A DNA stretch of 64,000 bases from Ahaetulla prasina (GCF_028640845.1 NC_080541.1:174191002-174255001); one strand, 5' to 3'. Positions 12,045 through 22,613 are shown, counted from the stretch's first letter. Program-made: numbers and translations. Notes: a model not told the origin generated them from the sequence alone.

Positions 12045-12748
12045 TTTTTTATTGAAAGAGTTTAAAAAAAAACAAAGACGTTTTCCCCCTTTTTTTCCCC
12101 TCCTCCCAAAAACCCCTTCCCCTCCTTCCCCGGCTTCCGGGTCAATCACAAGGTATTGTTATACATAAACCAAACATAGAATAAAATTTTCCTTCCAACC
12201 CAATTAACCACATCCAAAGCTTTTCATCTCCCAACCCCCTCCCCATTACATAAAATAACTTTCTAATTATTCAAAGGCAATCTGATATTTCTTAATCTGA
12301 TATCTGTTTTGTAGATAATCAATCCATTTTTTCCATTCAATTAAATATCTTTCCTGCGTATTGTCTTTTAAAAAAGCTGAGATTTTAGCCATCTCAGCCA
12401 AATTAATGACTTTCAATATCCATTCTTCTATTGTAGGTACCTCTTCTTTCTTCCAGTATTGTCCAATCAACAGTCTTGCTGCTGTTATTAAATTCAGAAT
12501 CAGTTTAGTCTCAATCCCTGTACAATCCGTTATAATTCCCAAAAGGAAAAATTGTGGCAGGAACTTTATCTTCTTCTTCAGTACATTTTGAATAATCCAC
12601 CAAATTCTTATCCAAAAGACCTTAATTTTCTTGCAAGTCCACCAAATATGAAAATATGTAGCGTCATCACAATCACACCTCCAACATTTCGCTTGGATAT
12701 TAGGATACATACGTGATAATTTTTTGGGATCTAAATGCCATCTATAAA
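12045..12748 (-). mobile_element. L1 LINE 3' end inserted in CR1, 17-bp TSD
   Basis: The minus strand encodes an L1 ORF2 C-terminal segment (frame within 12267-12748) with CWRCDCDDATYFHIWWTCKK and VFWIRIWWII, then EEWILKVINLAEMAK. The T-run at 12045 is its poly(A) tail in complement. The flanking CR1 sequence TTAACCGCTTCAATCTT is duplicated exactly (12028-12044 and 12749-12765), a 17-bp target-site duplication. The copy is 5'-truncated and cannot move by itself. Confidence 0.9.
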
Positions 12749-13359
12749 TTAACCGCTTCAATCTTGATTGCAGAAAATATGACTTTTGTAACAGAGTTGT
12801 TAACGCTTGGAACACACTACCTGACTCTGTGGTCTCTTCTCAAACTCCCAAAATCTTTAACCAAAAACTGTCTACCATTGACCTCACCCCATTCCTAAGA
12901 GGACTATAAGGGGCGTGCATAAGTGCACAAAAGTGCCTACCGTTCCTGTCCTATTGTTTTCTTTCATTATATGTGTTTATATATAATGTTATGACAAAAT
13001 AAATAAATAAAATAAAATAAAATCTTGCTGGGGTGGGAGGTTGTTGTTCTAGATTGTTGAGATCCTCTGAATCTTGATAGCATCTTCAAAAGTGCGGTCT
13101 CCTGTCTTTGTAGCTTCTGAAATCATTTATAAATATCTTGAAAAGCATAGGGATAGAATGGCGTTCATGACATGTCAATCAATTTATCCCTCCCACTCAA
13201 CTTGAAGCCATTGACATGCATTTGTTGGGTACGGTTGTTCCACTATCTCTTCGATTGTCAAACATTTAATAGTTGCCTGAAGAGAAAGAGCTTTCTTCCA
13301 AGCAGAAATCTTCCCAAGTTAGCTAATTTTATTAAGATAACAGAATAAGAGAATTGGTA

Positions 13360-13560
13360 GGGACATTGGAGGTCTTCTAATACAACCCCCTAGTCAGGCA
13401 GGAGATCCTATACCATTTCAGACAAATGGTTGTCCAATCTCTTCTTAAAAACTTCCAGTGTTGGAGCACCCACAACTTCTGAAGACAAGTTATTCCACTG
13501 GTTAATTGTTCTAACTGGCAGGAAATTTCTCCTTAGCTTTAGGTTGCTAGATAGGTATAT
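13360..13560 (-). mobile_element. CR1 LINE 3'-end fragment
   Basis: Antisense CR1 end: GGAGGTCTTCTAATACAACC, CATTTCAGACAAATGGTTG, AAACTTCCAGTGTTGGAGCA. Same family as 25079-25465. Followed by short TATATG-rich simple sequence to about 13640. Confidence 0.7.
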
Positions 13561-13985
13561 ACTGCTCCCCATGTAATTAAATGTATAGATACATATATGG
13601 ATATATGGATATATACATATGTGTGTATGTGTATGTACACAAACAGACATACCCCAGAAAGGACATAGGTCTTCTTTTCTGATAAAGGAGAAGCTTAAGC
13701 TGTGCATGGTTTACATAATGGTTTTAGACAAAACCAACTCTCACAATATTCCCCTAACACAGTGTAATCTGTAGCCCACGTTTTGCCATATTCTGTGCTG
13801 GGATCACATGAACAATTTAGCCAAATACTTTGATGAAGCAAAAATACATTATGAACATAGTATTCCCAAGGCCAGCTATACTGGTCACTCTATCCAAAAG
13901 GAGAGCAGGTTCATTTTACATATTCAGAAATAAACTGGAAGAGATGAAAGACTTTAGTTTTACGTCCAGAGTAGTAAGTCATATT

Positions 13986-14364
13986 CAGGCAATCCTCGAC
14001 TTACAATAGGTCATTTAGTGACTGTTGAAAGCCACAACAGCACTGAAAAAAGTGACTTATGACAGTTTTTCACAATTATGACCACTGTAGCATCTGTCAC
14101 ATGATCAAAATTCAGACACTTGGCGACTGACTCATATTTAACGGTTGCAGTGTCCCAGGATCATGTGATCCCCTTTTCTGATAAACAAAGTCAATGGGGA
14201 AGCCAGATTCACTTAACAACCATATTATTAACTTAACAACCGCAATGATTCACTTAACAACTGTGGAAAGAAAGGTTGTAAAATGGAACAACTCACTTAA
14301 CAACCGTCTTGCTTAGCAAAAGAAACTTTGGATTCAATTGTGGTTGTAAGGCGAGGACTACCTC
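13986..14364. mobile_element. MITE, CAGGTAGTCCTCGACTTAC family
   Basis: The left end CAGGCAATCCTCGACTTAC is inverted relative to the right end GCGAGGACTACCTC. The interior repeats CACTTAACAAC-type motifs. A better-preserved copy at 24092-24484 shows TA flanks, so I group this with Tc1/mariner-type non-autonomous elements. Diverged. Confidence 0.65.
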
Positions 14365-15817
14365 TATAAGGAAATAACTGTCATAAACTGTCAGTATGCA
14401 TGCCAAGGAGGGTTCCAGATCGAGAAATGATCATTTGGGGTTTTTTTTAAATGACAAGCCAGATTTTTAAATATCTTCTTAAGAAATGTATATAAACAAC
14501 AATTTACTGCTTGGCCATATATATTAGATAGCAGTAGCCAATGAAATAGATGTATTGAATCTAATAAATACTGTAACCTTAGAACATGACTTACCAGACA
14601 CACAACAGAGTTAAATAATTTGTTCCAGAGTTTCGCTTAGTACTGATGTCAAACTGGCTAATCTATAGTTGCTTTGTCCTTTTTTTACTGTTGAATAGAG
14701 GAAAAACATTTGACCTCCACCAGTCCTCTGGCCCTGTGCCACTCAAAAGTCTTTTTTCTTTGCCTGGCTGAATCTGTTCATTGTGTGCTACCAGGTACAT
14801 AAGCTGAGCATACAATATGCATCCTTTCTTTCAAGACAATACAGTAGTCTTTGTTTCTTACCTCCTGGACTTTTAGAAGAAAGATAGGTACAAATGCAAC
14901 GTGTAAATTAAGTTAAATTGTTTGCTCTAGCTATCAGAGGCAGCTTTTGAATAGGTATCCAACTGTCATTACAAAGTTTATTGAGAAGTTAAGGGAAGGA
15001 GATTGTTTGTTGTATCAGTCTTGACTGACATTTCAAAAGTGAAAGATACAGCTATGGTGACTATATTTGAACACTTTGTTCAACTAGTGGGCTGTACCAA
15101 GAATGCCTCCTTTCAGAGCTGTTGCCTAGACAATCAATCTTTAATGTACAGGACCTTTTGAGTTAAATTATTTTGAAGAGTCCAGCAATCTATAGGAATA
15201 GATACAAACAGCAAAATGGCCATCATGATGGCCAGTCAGATACAGAGACCAGTTTTTATCAATCAGTGTAGATCACCAACCTAAGTCACTTATGCATTTA
15301 AGCACAGTGGTGTTGATTTAGCTAATAGGATATGAGAACTCAGTGATGTTAAGAAAGTATTTTATACATGCCCTAAATCCAAAATACCTTCTTTCTAGTA
15401 ATAACAAGAACTATTGTGATCTTTAGAAACAAACTGTTAGTGGATACCTCTAATATTAGCACCAAAGGAGAAAACAGATTAAACTCCCCTCCTGTATTCA
15501 AAGTAATTTCAGAAGTGGAGCGATTGCAAAACCAGAGTGACCTTTGTCCTTAAGCTCAGCCTTATTTTTTCCCCCCTGGTACTGCTTGTTGTGAAAATAG
15601 TTTTTATTGGGGTAACAATTCTTCTGTGTTCTTAAGTTTACAGGTAGAATAAGCATCTCAATATATTATTTTACAGGGAGTAAAAAAATGGCTCTTACTG
15701 CTTTTGCAGAAAACCAACTCTACCGAATACTGCTGTAGTGTTATTTTGTCAGGTTCCTGTTGTGCATTCGCTCACTTTACATAGCACCTTTCTTTCTGTG
15801 ATCAATCAAAACTCATA
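14365..15817. other. Intergenic stretch, no gene seen
   Basis: No exon, RNA gene or repeat family was identified on either strand. Confidence 0.4.
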
Positions 15818-16010
15818 CAGGTAGTCCTCGACTTACAACAGTTCATTTAGTGACCATTCAAAGTTACGAGGACACTGAAAAAAGTGACTTACAACAATGA
15901 CTGTGTCCCCATGATCATGTGATTTACATTTGAATGCTTGACAACTGGTTCATATTTATGAAGATTGCAGTATCCTGGGGTCTGAGATGCAAACCTGGGT
16001 TTGTTTGCAT
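15818..16010. mobile_element. Partial MITE, CAGGTAGTCCTCGACTTAC family
   Basis: It starts with the intact family end CAGGTAGTCCTCGACTTACA after TA, runs through AAAAAAGTGACTTACAACA, and loses similarity near 16010 before any right end. Only one terminus remains. Confidence 0.6.
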
Positions 16011-16084
16011 ATTAGGCAGATGTATTAACCTCTAAGCCACAGGTTCTCCTACTTTGTCAGCTGTACCGGGGGAAAGAAAACCCA

Positions 16085-16140
16085 CTTAGTGTGTGTGTGT
16101 ATATGTGTGTATGTGTGTGTGTATGTGTAAATAGATACAC
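16085..16140. repeat. (GT)n-rich microsatellite
   Basis: A short GTGT/ATGTGTGT tract, interrupted. Confidence 0.8.
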
Positions 16141-16657
16141 ACATACAATTAAGTGGAATACCTCACACATTCTTGCCTCTTCCTGAGAAAGGCAGTCTAA
16201 CGGAGAGAATGGCAGTCATACATCTCGTCATATGCCCCAGCAGCTTAATGTTACATTCCTCTTTATGAACCTAGTGATGTACCTGCAGTGTACGGATTAA
16301 ACTTGCATCTAAACAACATCCTTTGCATGACAAAATCACTTTCTTTGTGGTTTTGTTTTTCCACCAAGTGGAAAGCTCTATGAAATGAAATGGAAGAAAG
16401 TAGCTGACAGAAGCCTACTCAGCTGGACTCTTCCCTTCATACACACCAAAATACAGCATCATTGCCATAACCTGCCTCATAGAAAGGATGCTAAATTTTT
16501 TGGCTTTTTGATTCCCAGTATAGTTTAGTGCATATTTATTTACTATTGTTTCTTCATGCATGTAAACTCTTGAAAGGTGCCGTGAATAATCATAATTCAT
16601 GAAGAAATCATTTTTTCCTGGAGAAAAGGCATTTTGGTTTATTGTAGAGAACATTGT

Positions 16658-17241
16658 TGTTGTGACTCCGGCTCCCGAGCCTGTCCTCACCGAGGAAGAT
16701 GACTCTGAAAGTGAAGGGGAGGAGCTGACAAGGCCTCCCTCTCCAGGACCCTCATTTCTGGCAACGCCTCAGGTTCCAGCTGAAGGCCAGGAGGAAGGCA
16801 TGTCGGACCACCCACTTATAGGGAGTGATGAAGATCAATCTTGGATTGATCCCAGGCAGTGTCAGAGGGAGAGGCGTGCGCAGAAAGGAAGAGGCGTGGA
16901 AGGGCCAGAGATTGCTGAGTCACTGAGCCATGCCCCACAGGGGATAAAAGTGGGTGGGGTTGCTCTGCAGGCTCTGTGACGGACAAAAACTGCATATCGT
17001 GAGTTTTGGATGGGATATTTTTAAGGCTTGGACTTTGTGAATGACTTCAGACTACGCTTTGAACTTTTGGTTGCCCCAGCAACGGACTACAGATACGCAG
17101 ACTCCTGTTTCTAGAGGTGATAAGAAACTTGGCAGGCATTTGGAAAGTAGCTAAAGGGATTCAGGTCGGCTTGTAAAAATAAATTACTGGTAGACGTCGT
17201 TTGCTTGTGTGGCTTCCTATGTGAGGTGGGGGGACAGAACA
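16658..17241 (+). mobile_element. Solo LTR with perfect 5-bp TSD
   Basis: 584 bp starting TGTTGTGACTCC and ending GACAGAACA, so TG...CA with short TGTT/AACA inverted tips. Identical ATTGT flanks lie at 16653-16657 and 17242-17246. A TATA-like GATAAAAG at about 16942-16949 and AATAAA at 17178-17183 give a promoter/R/poly(A) order in the plus direction. No internal retroviral or retrotransposon genes adjoin it, so it is a solo LTR left by recombination. Gypsy versus endogenous retrovirus cannot be decided from the LTR. The open frame 16599-16979 runs from flank into LTR and is not a gene. Confidence 0.85.
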
Positions 17242-17412
17242 ATTGTGTTGTGTGGTTTTTTGGCTACCATCTGAAACAATGGTAGTTTGCAGAATTTGAT
17301 TGGTTCCATATGAACGAGACTATAGTAGATAATTCCAGCAGCCATGCTACAATTGTCATCTTGGAGACCAGCAGTGATTCCACTTTTCAGATATGCTTGT
17401 ATCCTCGTAAAG

Positions 17413-17518
17413 CAGGGGTCTCCAGCCTTGGCACTTTAAGACTTGTGGCAAAGCTGGCTGAGGAATTCTGGGAGTTGAAGTCCACAAGTCTTAAAGTTGC
17501 CAAGGTTGGAGACCTCTG
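17413..17518. mobile_element. Palindromic hAT-type MITE with perfect 8-bp TSD
   Basis: The ends are CAGGGGTCTCCAGCC and GTTGGAGACCTCTG. The TSD tcgtaaag is identical at 17405-17412 and 17519-17526. The arms share CTTTAAGACTTGTGG and its complement, making most of the element a fold-back. Relatives are at 26087-26222, 40215-40330 and 63105-63176. Confidence 0.85.
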
Positions 17519-18178
17519 TCGTAAAGGAAATACTCCCTGATGCTTCTTGAATGTTAATACAATACAGGCAAGGAAGAGATCTATCTTAAAAACTATATAA
17601 TGAACTATATAATGAAAAAGTTCACCTTACTTTTACTTTTTAAATTTAATTAGAATATGATGTGGGTTTTTTCATTAATTAGATTATTTATACTGTAATT
17701 CTCATTTTACTATTACTCAGTCTTGAAGTTAGGAAACCTTGCCAAAAATAAAATCAGGTCCAAGTCTGTGGCATCCTCAAAGAATTATTATTCTCTCAGC
17801 AAAGGATGATTTTACCTACCGAGTTAGCTATTCACACTTGGCTTTTATCCATCAACTGGACTATTCATAAGTATCTGGAATGATGGAAATAATCTAAAGG
17901 GCATACCGTATATACTCGAGTATAAGCCGATCCGAATATAAGCCGAGGTACCTAATTTTACCACAAAAACTGGGAAAAACTATTGACTCGAGTATAAGCC
18001 GAGGGTGGGAAATGAGGCAGCTACTGGTCAATGTAAAAAATAAAGATAGAGCCAAGTAAAATAACATGAATATTTATTTGAACGAAAAACAATAAAAGTG
18101 CAAAAGGGGGTCCCCAAAAAGAATATGGTATCAAAAATACAGTATCTTTAAAAGTAACAGCAACCAAGCTAACGAGAG

Positions 18179-18712
18179 CTAAAATCCCTCAAAACTGGAG
18201 TTCTCCTCCTCATCATCTGTTTGTCCAAACAGAGCTTCAGCTACTTCAGCTTCTGTGATGTTATCCGCATATCGGTGGTCGTCATCACTGAGTTCACAGT
18301 CGTCATCATCACTGCTGTCACTCTCATACAATGCGCTGTCTTCACTGCCATCCATAGCATTACTAATGCCACATTTCTTGAAGGCACGTTGCACCATGTC
18401 CTCTGGAATATCTTCCCATGCATCACGAACCCACTGTGCTATTAGTTCTATGTCTGGCTTTCTCAGATTTCCAACTTTTGTCAGACGAGCTTGACCAGAT
18501 GTCATCCATTCATGCCACATCCTTCGCACATGGTCCTTGAAAGGTTTATTTAAACTGACATCTAGGGGCTGCAATACAGATGTAAGCCCACCTGGAATAA
18601 CGGCCAAAGTGACTTGAGATGACTTTGCCAATTTTTTTATGTCATCAGATGTGTGGGCTCTGAACATATCCCAAACTAACAGTGATCTTCTAGTCCAGTC
18701 CCCACTCCTCAA
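18179..18712 (-). pseudogene. Pogo/Tigger-type DDE transposase, C-terminal fragment
   Basis: A 177-codon open frame resembling the C-terminal half of DDE_1-family transposases (pogo/Tigger), which cut and join transposon ends at TA sites. Seen: RRSLLVWDMFRAHTSDDI, with a likely second catalytic Asp at residue 15, and VIPGGLTSVLQPLDVSLNKP with a likely third Asp at residue 51. The spacing of 35 residues fits the family. The tail is highly acidic (DSSDDDD, TDDEEENSSFEGF), as in some Tigger/CENP-B-like proteins. The N-terminal DNA-binding region and first catalytic Asp are absent, because the frame meets a CR1 fragment at 18713. The first Met is not a true start. It cannot encode an active enzyme alone. 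Confidence 0.8.
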
Positions 18713-18790
18713 GCAAGAGATCCTATACTGTTTCAGACAAAGGATTGTCCAGTCTGTTCTTTAAAAACCCTCCAGGAATGAAGTGTCCAA
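18713..18790 (-). mobile_element. CR1 3'-end fragment breaking the transposase
   Basis: GAGATCCTATACTGTTTCAG and AAAACCCTCCAGGAATGAAG match the antisense CR1 end seen at 13400 and 25200. It sits exactly where the transposase frame stops being recognisable. A small piece of the CAGGTAGTCCTC MITE family follows at about 18811-18860. Confidence 0.55.
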
Positions 18791-18936
18791 TAAGGTTCAA
18801 ATTGCAAGTACCGGTAGTCCTCAATTTAAGACTGCAATTGAGCCCAAAACATTGTTTTGTTATTTTTCCCTAACCGTGTATGTATCCCCCTGCCCCCCAT
18901 TTTACGTCAGGCTGCCATCAAAGCGAAGCACGGCTG

Positions 18937-18938
18937 AA

Positions 18939-19019
<81 letters not shown>

Positions 19020-19042
19020 CATCATCATCATCATCATTATTA

Positions 19043-19073
<31 letters not shown>

Positions 19074-19081
19074 TATCATCA

Positions 19082-19127
<46 letters not shown>

Positions 19128-19191
19128 TATCATTATCATCATCATCATTATTATTATTATTATCATTATCATTATTATCATTATCATCATC

Positions 19192-19223
<32 letters not shown>

Positions 19224-19290
19224 TATCATTATCATCATCATTATTATTATTATTATTATTATCATTATTTTTATTATTTTATGATGATGA
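18937..19290. repeat. Long (ATT)n/(ATC)n compound microsatellite
   Basis: About 350 bp of TAT and TCA triplets in alternating blocks. Both strands give long artefactual frames (poly-Tyr/His, poly-Ile, poly-Met/Ile). Confidence 0.95.
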
Positions 19291-19399
19291 TGATTTTTTT
19301 GCATTGGACAGAGCGAGCTTCAGTTTACCAAACTTTGTATCTTTTAATGAAACGTGTTAGTCTGGAAGGGACTGTTTGAACTCACAAAACACTTGCAAC

Positions 19400-20340
19400 T
19401 TTTAGTTCCGTGCTGAGGATTTTGGAAAGCAGCCCAGCAATATTTATTTATTGCTCGGACTGCTCTTATTTTCACTCCCCTTTCTTTTCTTTTCCTTCCT
19501 CCTCCTCCTTCTCTGCCTCTCTTCATCCCCACCTCCCGGGATCCTTGCGGGTCGAAGGTTCTGCCCTGCCTTACACCAGCCGCCCACCTATGCCAAGGTC
19601 TCCTGGCTCTTTCGCTCTCTGTAAGCAGCGGCTCGGCAGCGTCGCCCCTCCCTCCATGGATCGGCTCCTTCCCCAGCACTGAAGGCATCCTTAGGAATAC
19701 ACCTCCACCTCCAGGAAAATAAAAGAGGCAGAGAAGGTAAATCGCCCGCCCGTTCGGAAAGGAAGGAGAGGACTCCAATGGAAGAAGGAGAGGAGAATTA
19801 CCAATAACAAACACAAAGCGCTGGGTTAGAGGTGCCTTGTCATGTACAAGGAGATCAGAGAGGGCAACCACCATGAAACAATAATCAGACTCAAAGCAGG
19901 CTGCTTATTTGCCATTTGCTCTGGGTAGAACGGGTTTTTAAAAAATTGGTTTGGAGAAGGAAAGCTAATTTGCTGATCTGCGAGGTCGGTTTCTTTTGCC
20001 TCCTTCTTCTTCCTCCTCCTTCTTCCCACCCTAGCTTGCAATGCCCCCATCTCTCCTCCTCCTCCTCCTCCTGCCCCCTCTCGGGGAGAAATTGTTTGTT
20101 CTTGCCGTATTTCTCCGCTTTCCAAGAGGCTTTTCTTTTCACCTCTTTCTCCCCACCTCCCCAATTTCCATAGGGGAAAAACCCTAGGAAAACTTGGCAA
20201 AAATAAAATAAAATAAAAAGTACTGAGTGCAAATGTTTTTTTTATACTGTAGTTGGAGTTTTCCACGTTTCTTTCACATTCAAGGCAGCATTCTCCCCAT
20301 CCTCGCTGCTTTTCCAAAACATGCTTTGAAACCTTTGCAT
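19400..20340. other. Moderately GC-rich stretch, no gene established
   Basis: It contains CpG-bearing patches (19540-19680, 19740-19760) and pyrimidine-rich TCCTCC runs (19480-19515, 19995-20075). No frame with family resemblance was recognised and splice signals are not convincing. It lies inside the proposed 17906-21477 element and may be that element's 5' region, an insertion or a host CpG patch. Confidence 0.35.
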
Positions 20341-20349
20341 TTTATTGGG

Positions 20350-21390
20350 ATGTATTCGTGACAACGCCCCTCCGCCCCTCCGAGGCGAGAGGAGGACAGT
20401 AAGAGGAGGCGAGTGACAAACAAATAAAGAGAGTTCTTCTCGCCTTGGCGTTTGACACACTCGCCGTCCTCTCCGAAAGCGAAATTGAGTGCGGCGGCAG
20501 TGGGGTGGGTGGGTGGGTGGGGAGGCCGCCGTGAAGTGCCGGCTGGGGAGCCGGGATTGAAGTGCCGGCATGCTTTGCCAGCTCGGCCGGCTCGTTTTGG
20601 CGGCGGCTGGCCTCGGCGTTTTCTTCCGCCGCTTTTGATGGCGGCGGCGGCGGTGGTCGGCGGAGGCGGAGGGGCGTTCGACATTTCGCCCCTCTCACTG
20701 CCCTCCTCTTGCCCGCGGTGGGGGCGGAGGCGTTGTCACCTCGCCCTCCTCTCCAGCGAAATTGAGTGCGGCGGCAGGGGAGGCCGCGTGAAGTGCCGGC
20801 TGGGGAGCCCAGAGCCAATCCCGGCCCCCAGCCGGCACTTCACGCGCCTCCCCACCCCACTGCCGCCGCACTCAATTTCGGCTTTCGAGAGGAGGCGAGT
20901 GACAACGCCAAGGCGAAGAACTCTCTTATTTGTTTGTCACTCGCCCTCGGAGGCGGAGGGCGTTGTCACCTCGCCTCCTCTCCGAAAGCCGAAATTGAGT
21001 GCGGCGGCAGGGGAGGCCGCGTGAAGTGCCGGCTGGGGAGCCGGGATTGGCTCCTGGCCCCCAGCCGGCACTTCACGGCGGCCTCCCCACCCACCCACCC
21101 CACTGCCGCCGCACTCAATTTCGGCTGGAGAGGAGGCGAGGTGACAACGCCTCCGCCCCCACCGCGGGCAAGAGGAGGACGAGTGAGAGGGGGGCGAAAA
21201 TGTCGAACGCCCCTCCGCCCCGCCTCCACGACCACCGCCATCAAAAAGTGGCGGAAGAAAACGCCGGAGGCCAGCCGCCGCCCCAAAACGAGCCGGCCGA
21301 GCTGGCAAAGCATGCCGGCAGCATTTGGGCTCGTCCTGCCGGCCCAGCTGTTCCCGAGGGCAAAAAACCCTCTCCCTGGGTCGGCTCTGC
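20350..21390. repeat. CpG-rich nested inverted-repeat array
   Basis: A unit starting GAAATTGAGTGCGGCGGCAG and running through GAAGTGCCGGCTGGGGAGCC occurs three times forward (about 20481-20557, 20758-20820, 20989-21052) and twice inverted (20821-20880, 21053-21124). Outside these, 20563-20742 is inverted against about 21139-21322 (landmarks CATGCTTTGCCAGCTCGGCC, CTTGCCCGCGGTGGGGGCGG). A GAGAGTTCTTCTCGCC segment near 20430 is inverted near 20910. The many long frames on both strands are by-products of the lack of AT-rich stops. Confidence 0.85.
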
Positions 21391-21477
21391 AAGGGTAGAC
21401 TCGAGTATAAGCCGAGGGGGCGTTTTTCAGCACAAAAAACGTGCCGAAAAACTCGGCTTATACTCGAGTATATACGG

Positions 21478-22613
21478 TAAGTCAAATGCCCACATTTGGG
21501 CATTTCTAGTCTTGCCTATTTGCCTATTTCTATTGGGGCTCTTTGCTGCAAGGTATCCAGTGCCACAAGTTGTAATTCAAAAGTAGATTTTATTACAACA
21601 GTCCAATCCAGGCGCAAATAATATGATTCCGTAGTTACATTATTATAAATTAAACTGTATTCACACAGAATAAAAAAATAGAGGACTACATCATGTACAA
21701 TAAAATTAGTTACAAAGGGAAACTCCTTTCATACACAGCCAGCTCAATCAGACACCCTTTCAGTCCTTAGAAAATCATTTCCTTTCCTATCAATTTTTAC
21801 AGCCATGTTTTCCCCCAGCAGTAGACAAACAATTGCTCATCTATTATTTTATGTCAAGAACAAAAATAATGCTGATTCCCCATTGGTAATACACAGGTAT
21901 TTCAATTACCGTATATACTCGAGTATAAGCCGAGTTTTTCAGCACATTTTTTGTGCTGAAAAACGTCCCCTCGGCTTATACTCGGGTCTATACGGCTTAT
22001 ACTCGCGTTTTTTTTAAGCCCTCGGCTTATACTCGAGTATATCGGTAAGTCAAATGCCCACATTTGGGCATTTCTAGTCTTGCCTATTTGCCTATTTCTA
22101 TTGGGGCTCTTTGCTGCAAGGTATCCAGTGCCACAAGTTGTAATTCAAAAGTAGATTTTATTACAACAGTCCAATCCAGGCGCAAATAATATGATTCCGT
22201 AGTTACATTATTATAAATTAAACTGTATTCACACAGAATAAAAAAATAGAGGACTACATCATGTACAATAAAATTAGTTACAAAGGGAAACTCCTTTCAT
22301 ACACAGCCAGCTCAATCAGACACCCTTTCAGTCCTTAGAAAATCATTTCCTTTCCTATCAATTTTTACAGCCATGTTTTCCCCCAGCAGTAGACAAACAA
22401 TTGCTCATCTATTATTTTATGTCAAGAACAAAAATAATGCTGATTCCCCATTGGTAATACACAGGTATTTCAATTACCGTATATACTCGAGTATAAGCCG
22501 AGTTTTTCAGCACATTTTTTGTGCTGAAAAACGTCCCCTCGGCTTATACTCGGGTCTATACGGCTTATACTCGAGTTTTTTTTTTTTTAAGCCCCTCGGC
22601 TTATACTCGAGTA
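21478..22613. repeat. 568-bp tandem duplication
   Basis: The block 21478-22045 is repeated at 22046-22613 with a period of 568, and I see essentially no differences over the first ~500 bp. Each copy starts just after the right end of a CTCGAGTATAAGCCGAG-family element and contains the start of another. The unique part of the unit (from GTCAAATGCCCACATTTGGG to GGTATTTCAATTAC) is not a recognised repeat. Confidence 0.9.
21909..22045 (+). mobile_element. 137-bp CCGTATATACTCGAG-family MITE
   Basis: TA-flanked (21907-21908, 22046-22047), with the family left end and a short interior carrying the CAGCACATTTTTTGTGCTG hairpin. The right end ACTCGAGTATATCGG has lost two bases relative to the others. 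Shorter than the 7250 copy by internal deletion. Confidence 0.8.

Larger units (their letters stand above)
10905..13022 (+). mobile_element. CR1-type LINE, 5'-truncated, split by an L1
   Basis: A jockey/CR1-group LINE that keeps its reverse transcriptase and C-terminal region. It is interrupted at 12045-12748 by an L1 fragment, resumes at 12766 and ends with the C-terminus FLRGL, a short 3'UTR and an AAATAAATAAAAT-rich tail. The 3'UTR (GGGGCGTGCATAAGTGCAC) is shared with the copies at 26829, 29050, 41262, 50133 and 59930. The 5' truncation point near 10905 is approximate. Confidence 0.85.
17906..21477 (-). mobile_element. Degenerate pogo/Tigger-like element, probable MITE parent
   Basis: The left terminus CCGTATATACTCGAGTATAA (17906) and right terminus TACTCGAGTATATACGG (to 21477) are inverted repeats, flanked by TA (17904-17905, 21478-21479). 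The left ~115 bp is the reverse complement of the right end of the 7250 and 22477 MITEs, and 21396-21477 is the reverse complement of their left end. Between them lies a truncated DDE transposase on the minus strand, whose C-terminus is nearest the left end as expected. The middle has a CR1 fragment, a long microsatellite and a GC-rich fold-back, so parts may be later insertions. Treating the two ends as one element is my inference. Confidence 0.6.

Noticed and set aside
16599..16979. 126-codon plus-strand frame with an acidic, Pro-rich middle
   Set aside because: It starts in flanking DNA and runs into a solo LTR defined by a perfect TSD, so it is not a gene.
18783..19379. Long poly-Tyr/His, poly-Ile and poly-Met frames on both strands
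   Set aside because: Products of the ATT/ATC microsatellite.
19344..19874. 176-codon minus-strand frame
   Set aside because: It spans moderately GC-rich sequence with no domain, no splice support and shadow frames on the other strand.
20242..21586. Several 100-210-codon frames on both strands
   Set aside because: The GC-rich inverted-repeat block lacks stop codons by composition. The frames mirror each other across palindromes and have no recognisable domain.
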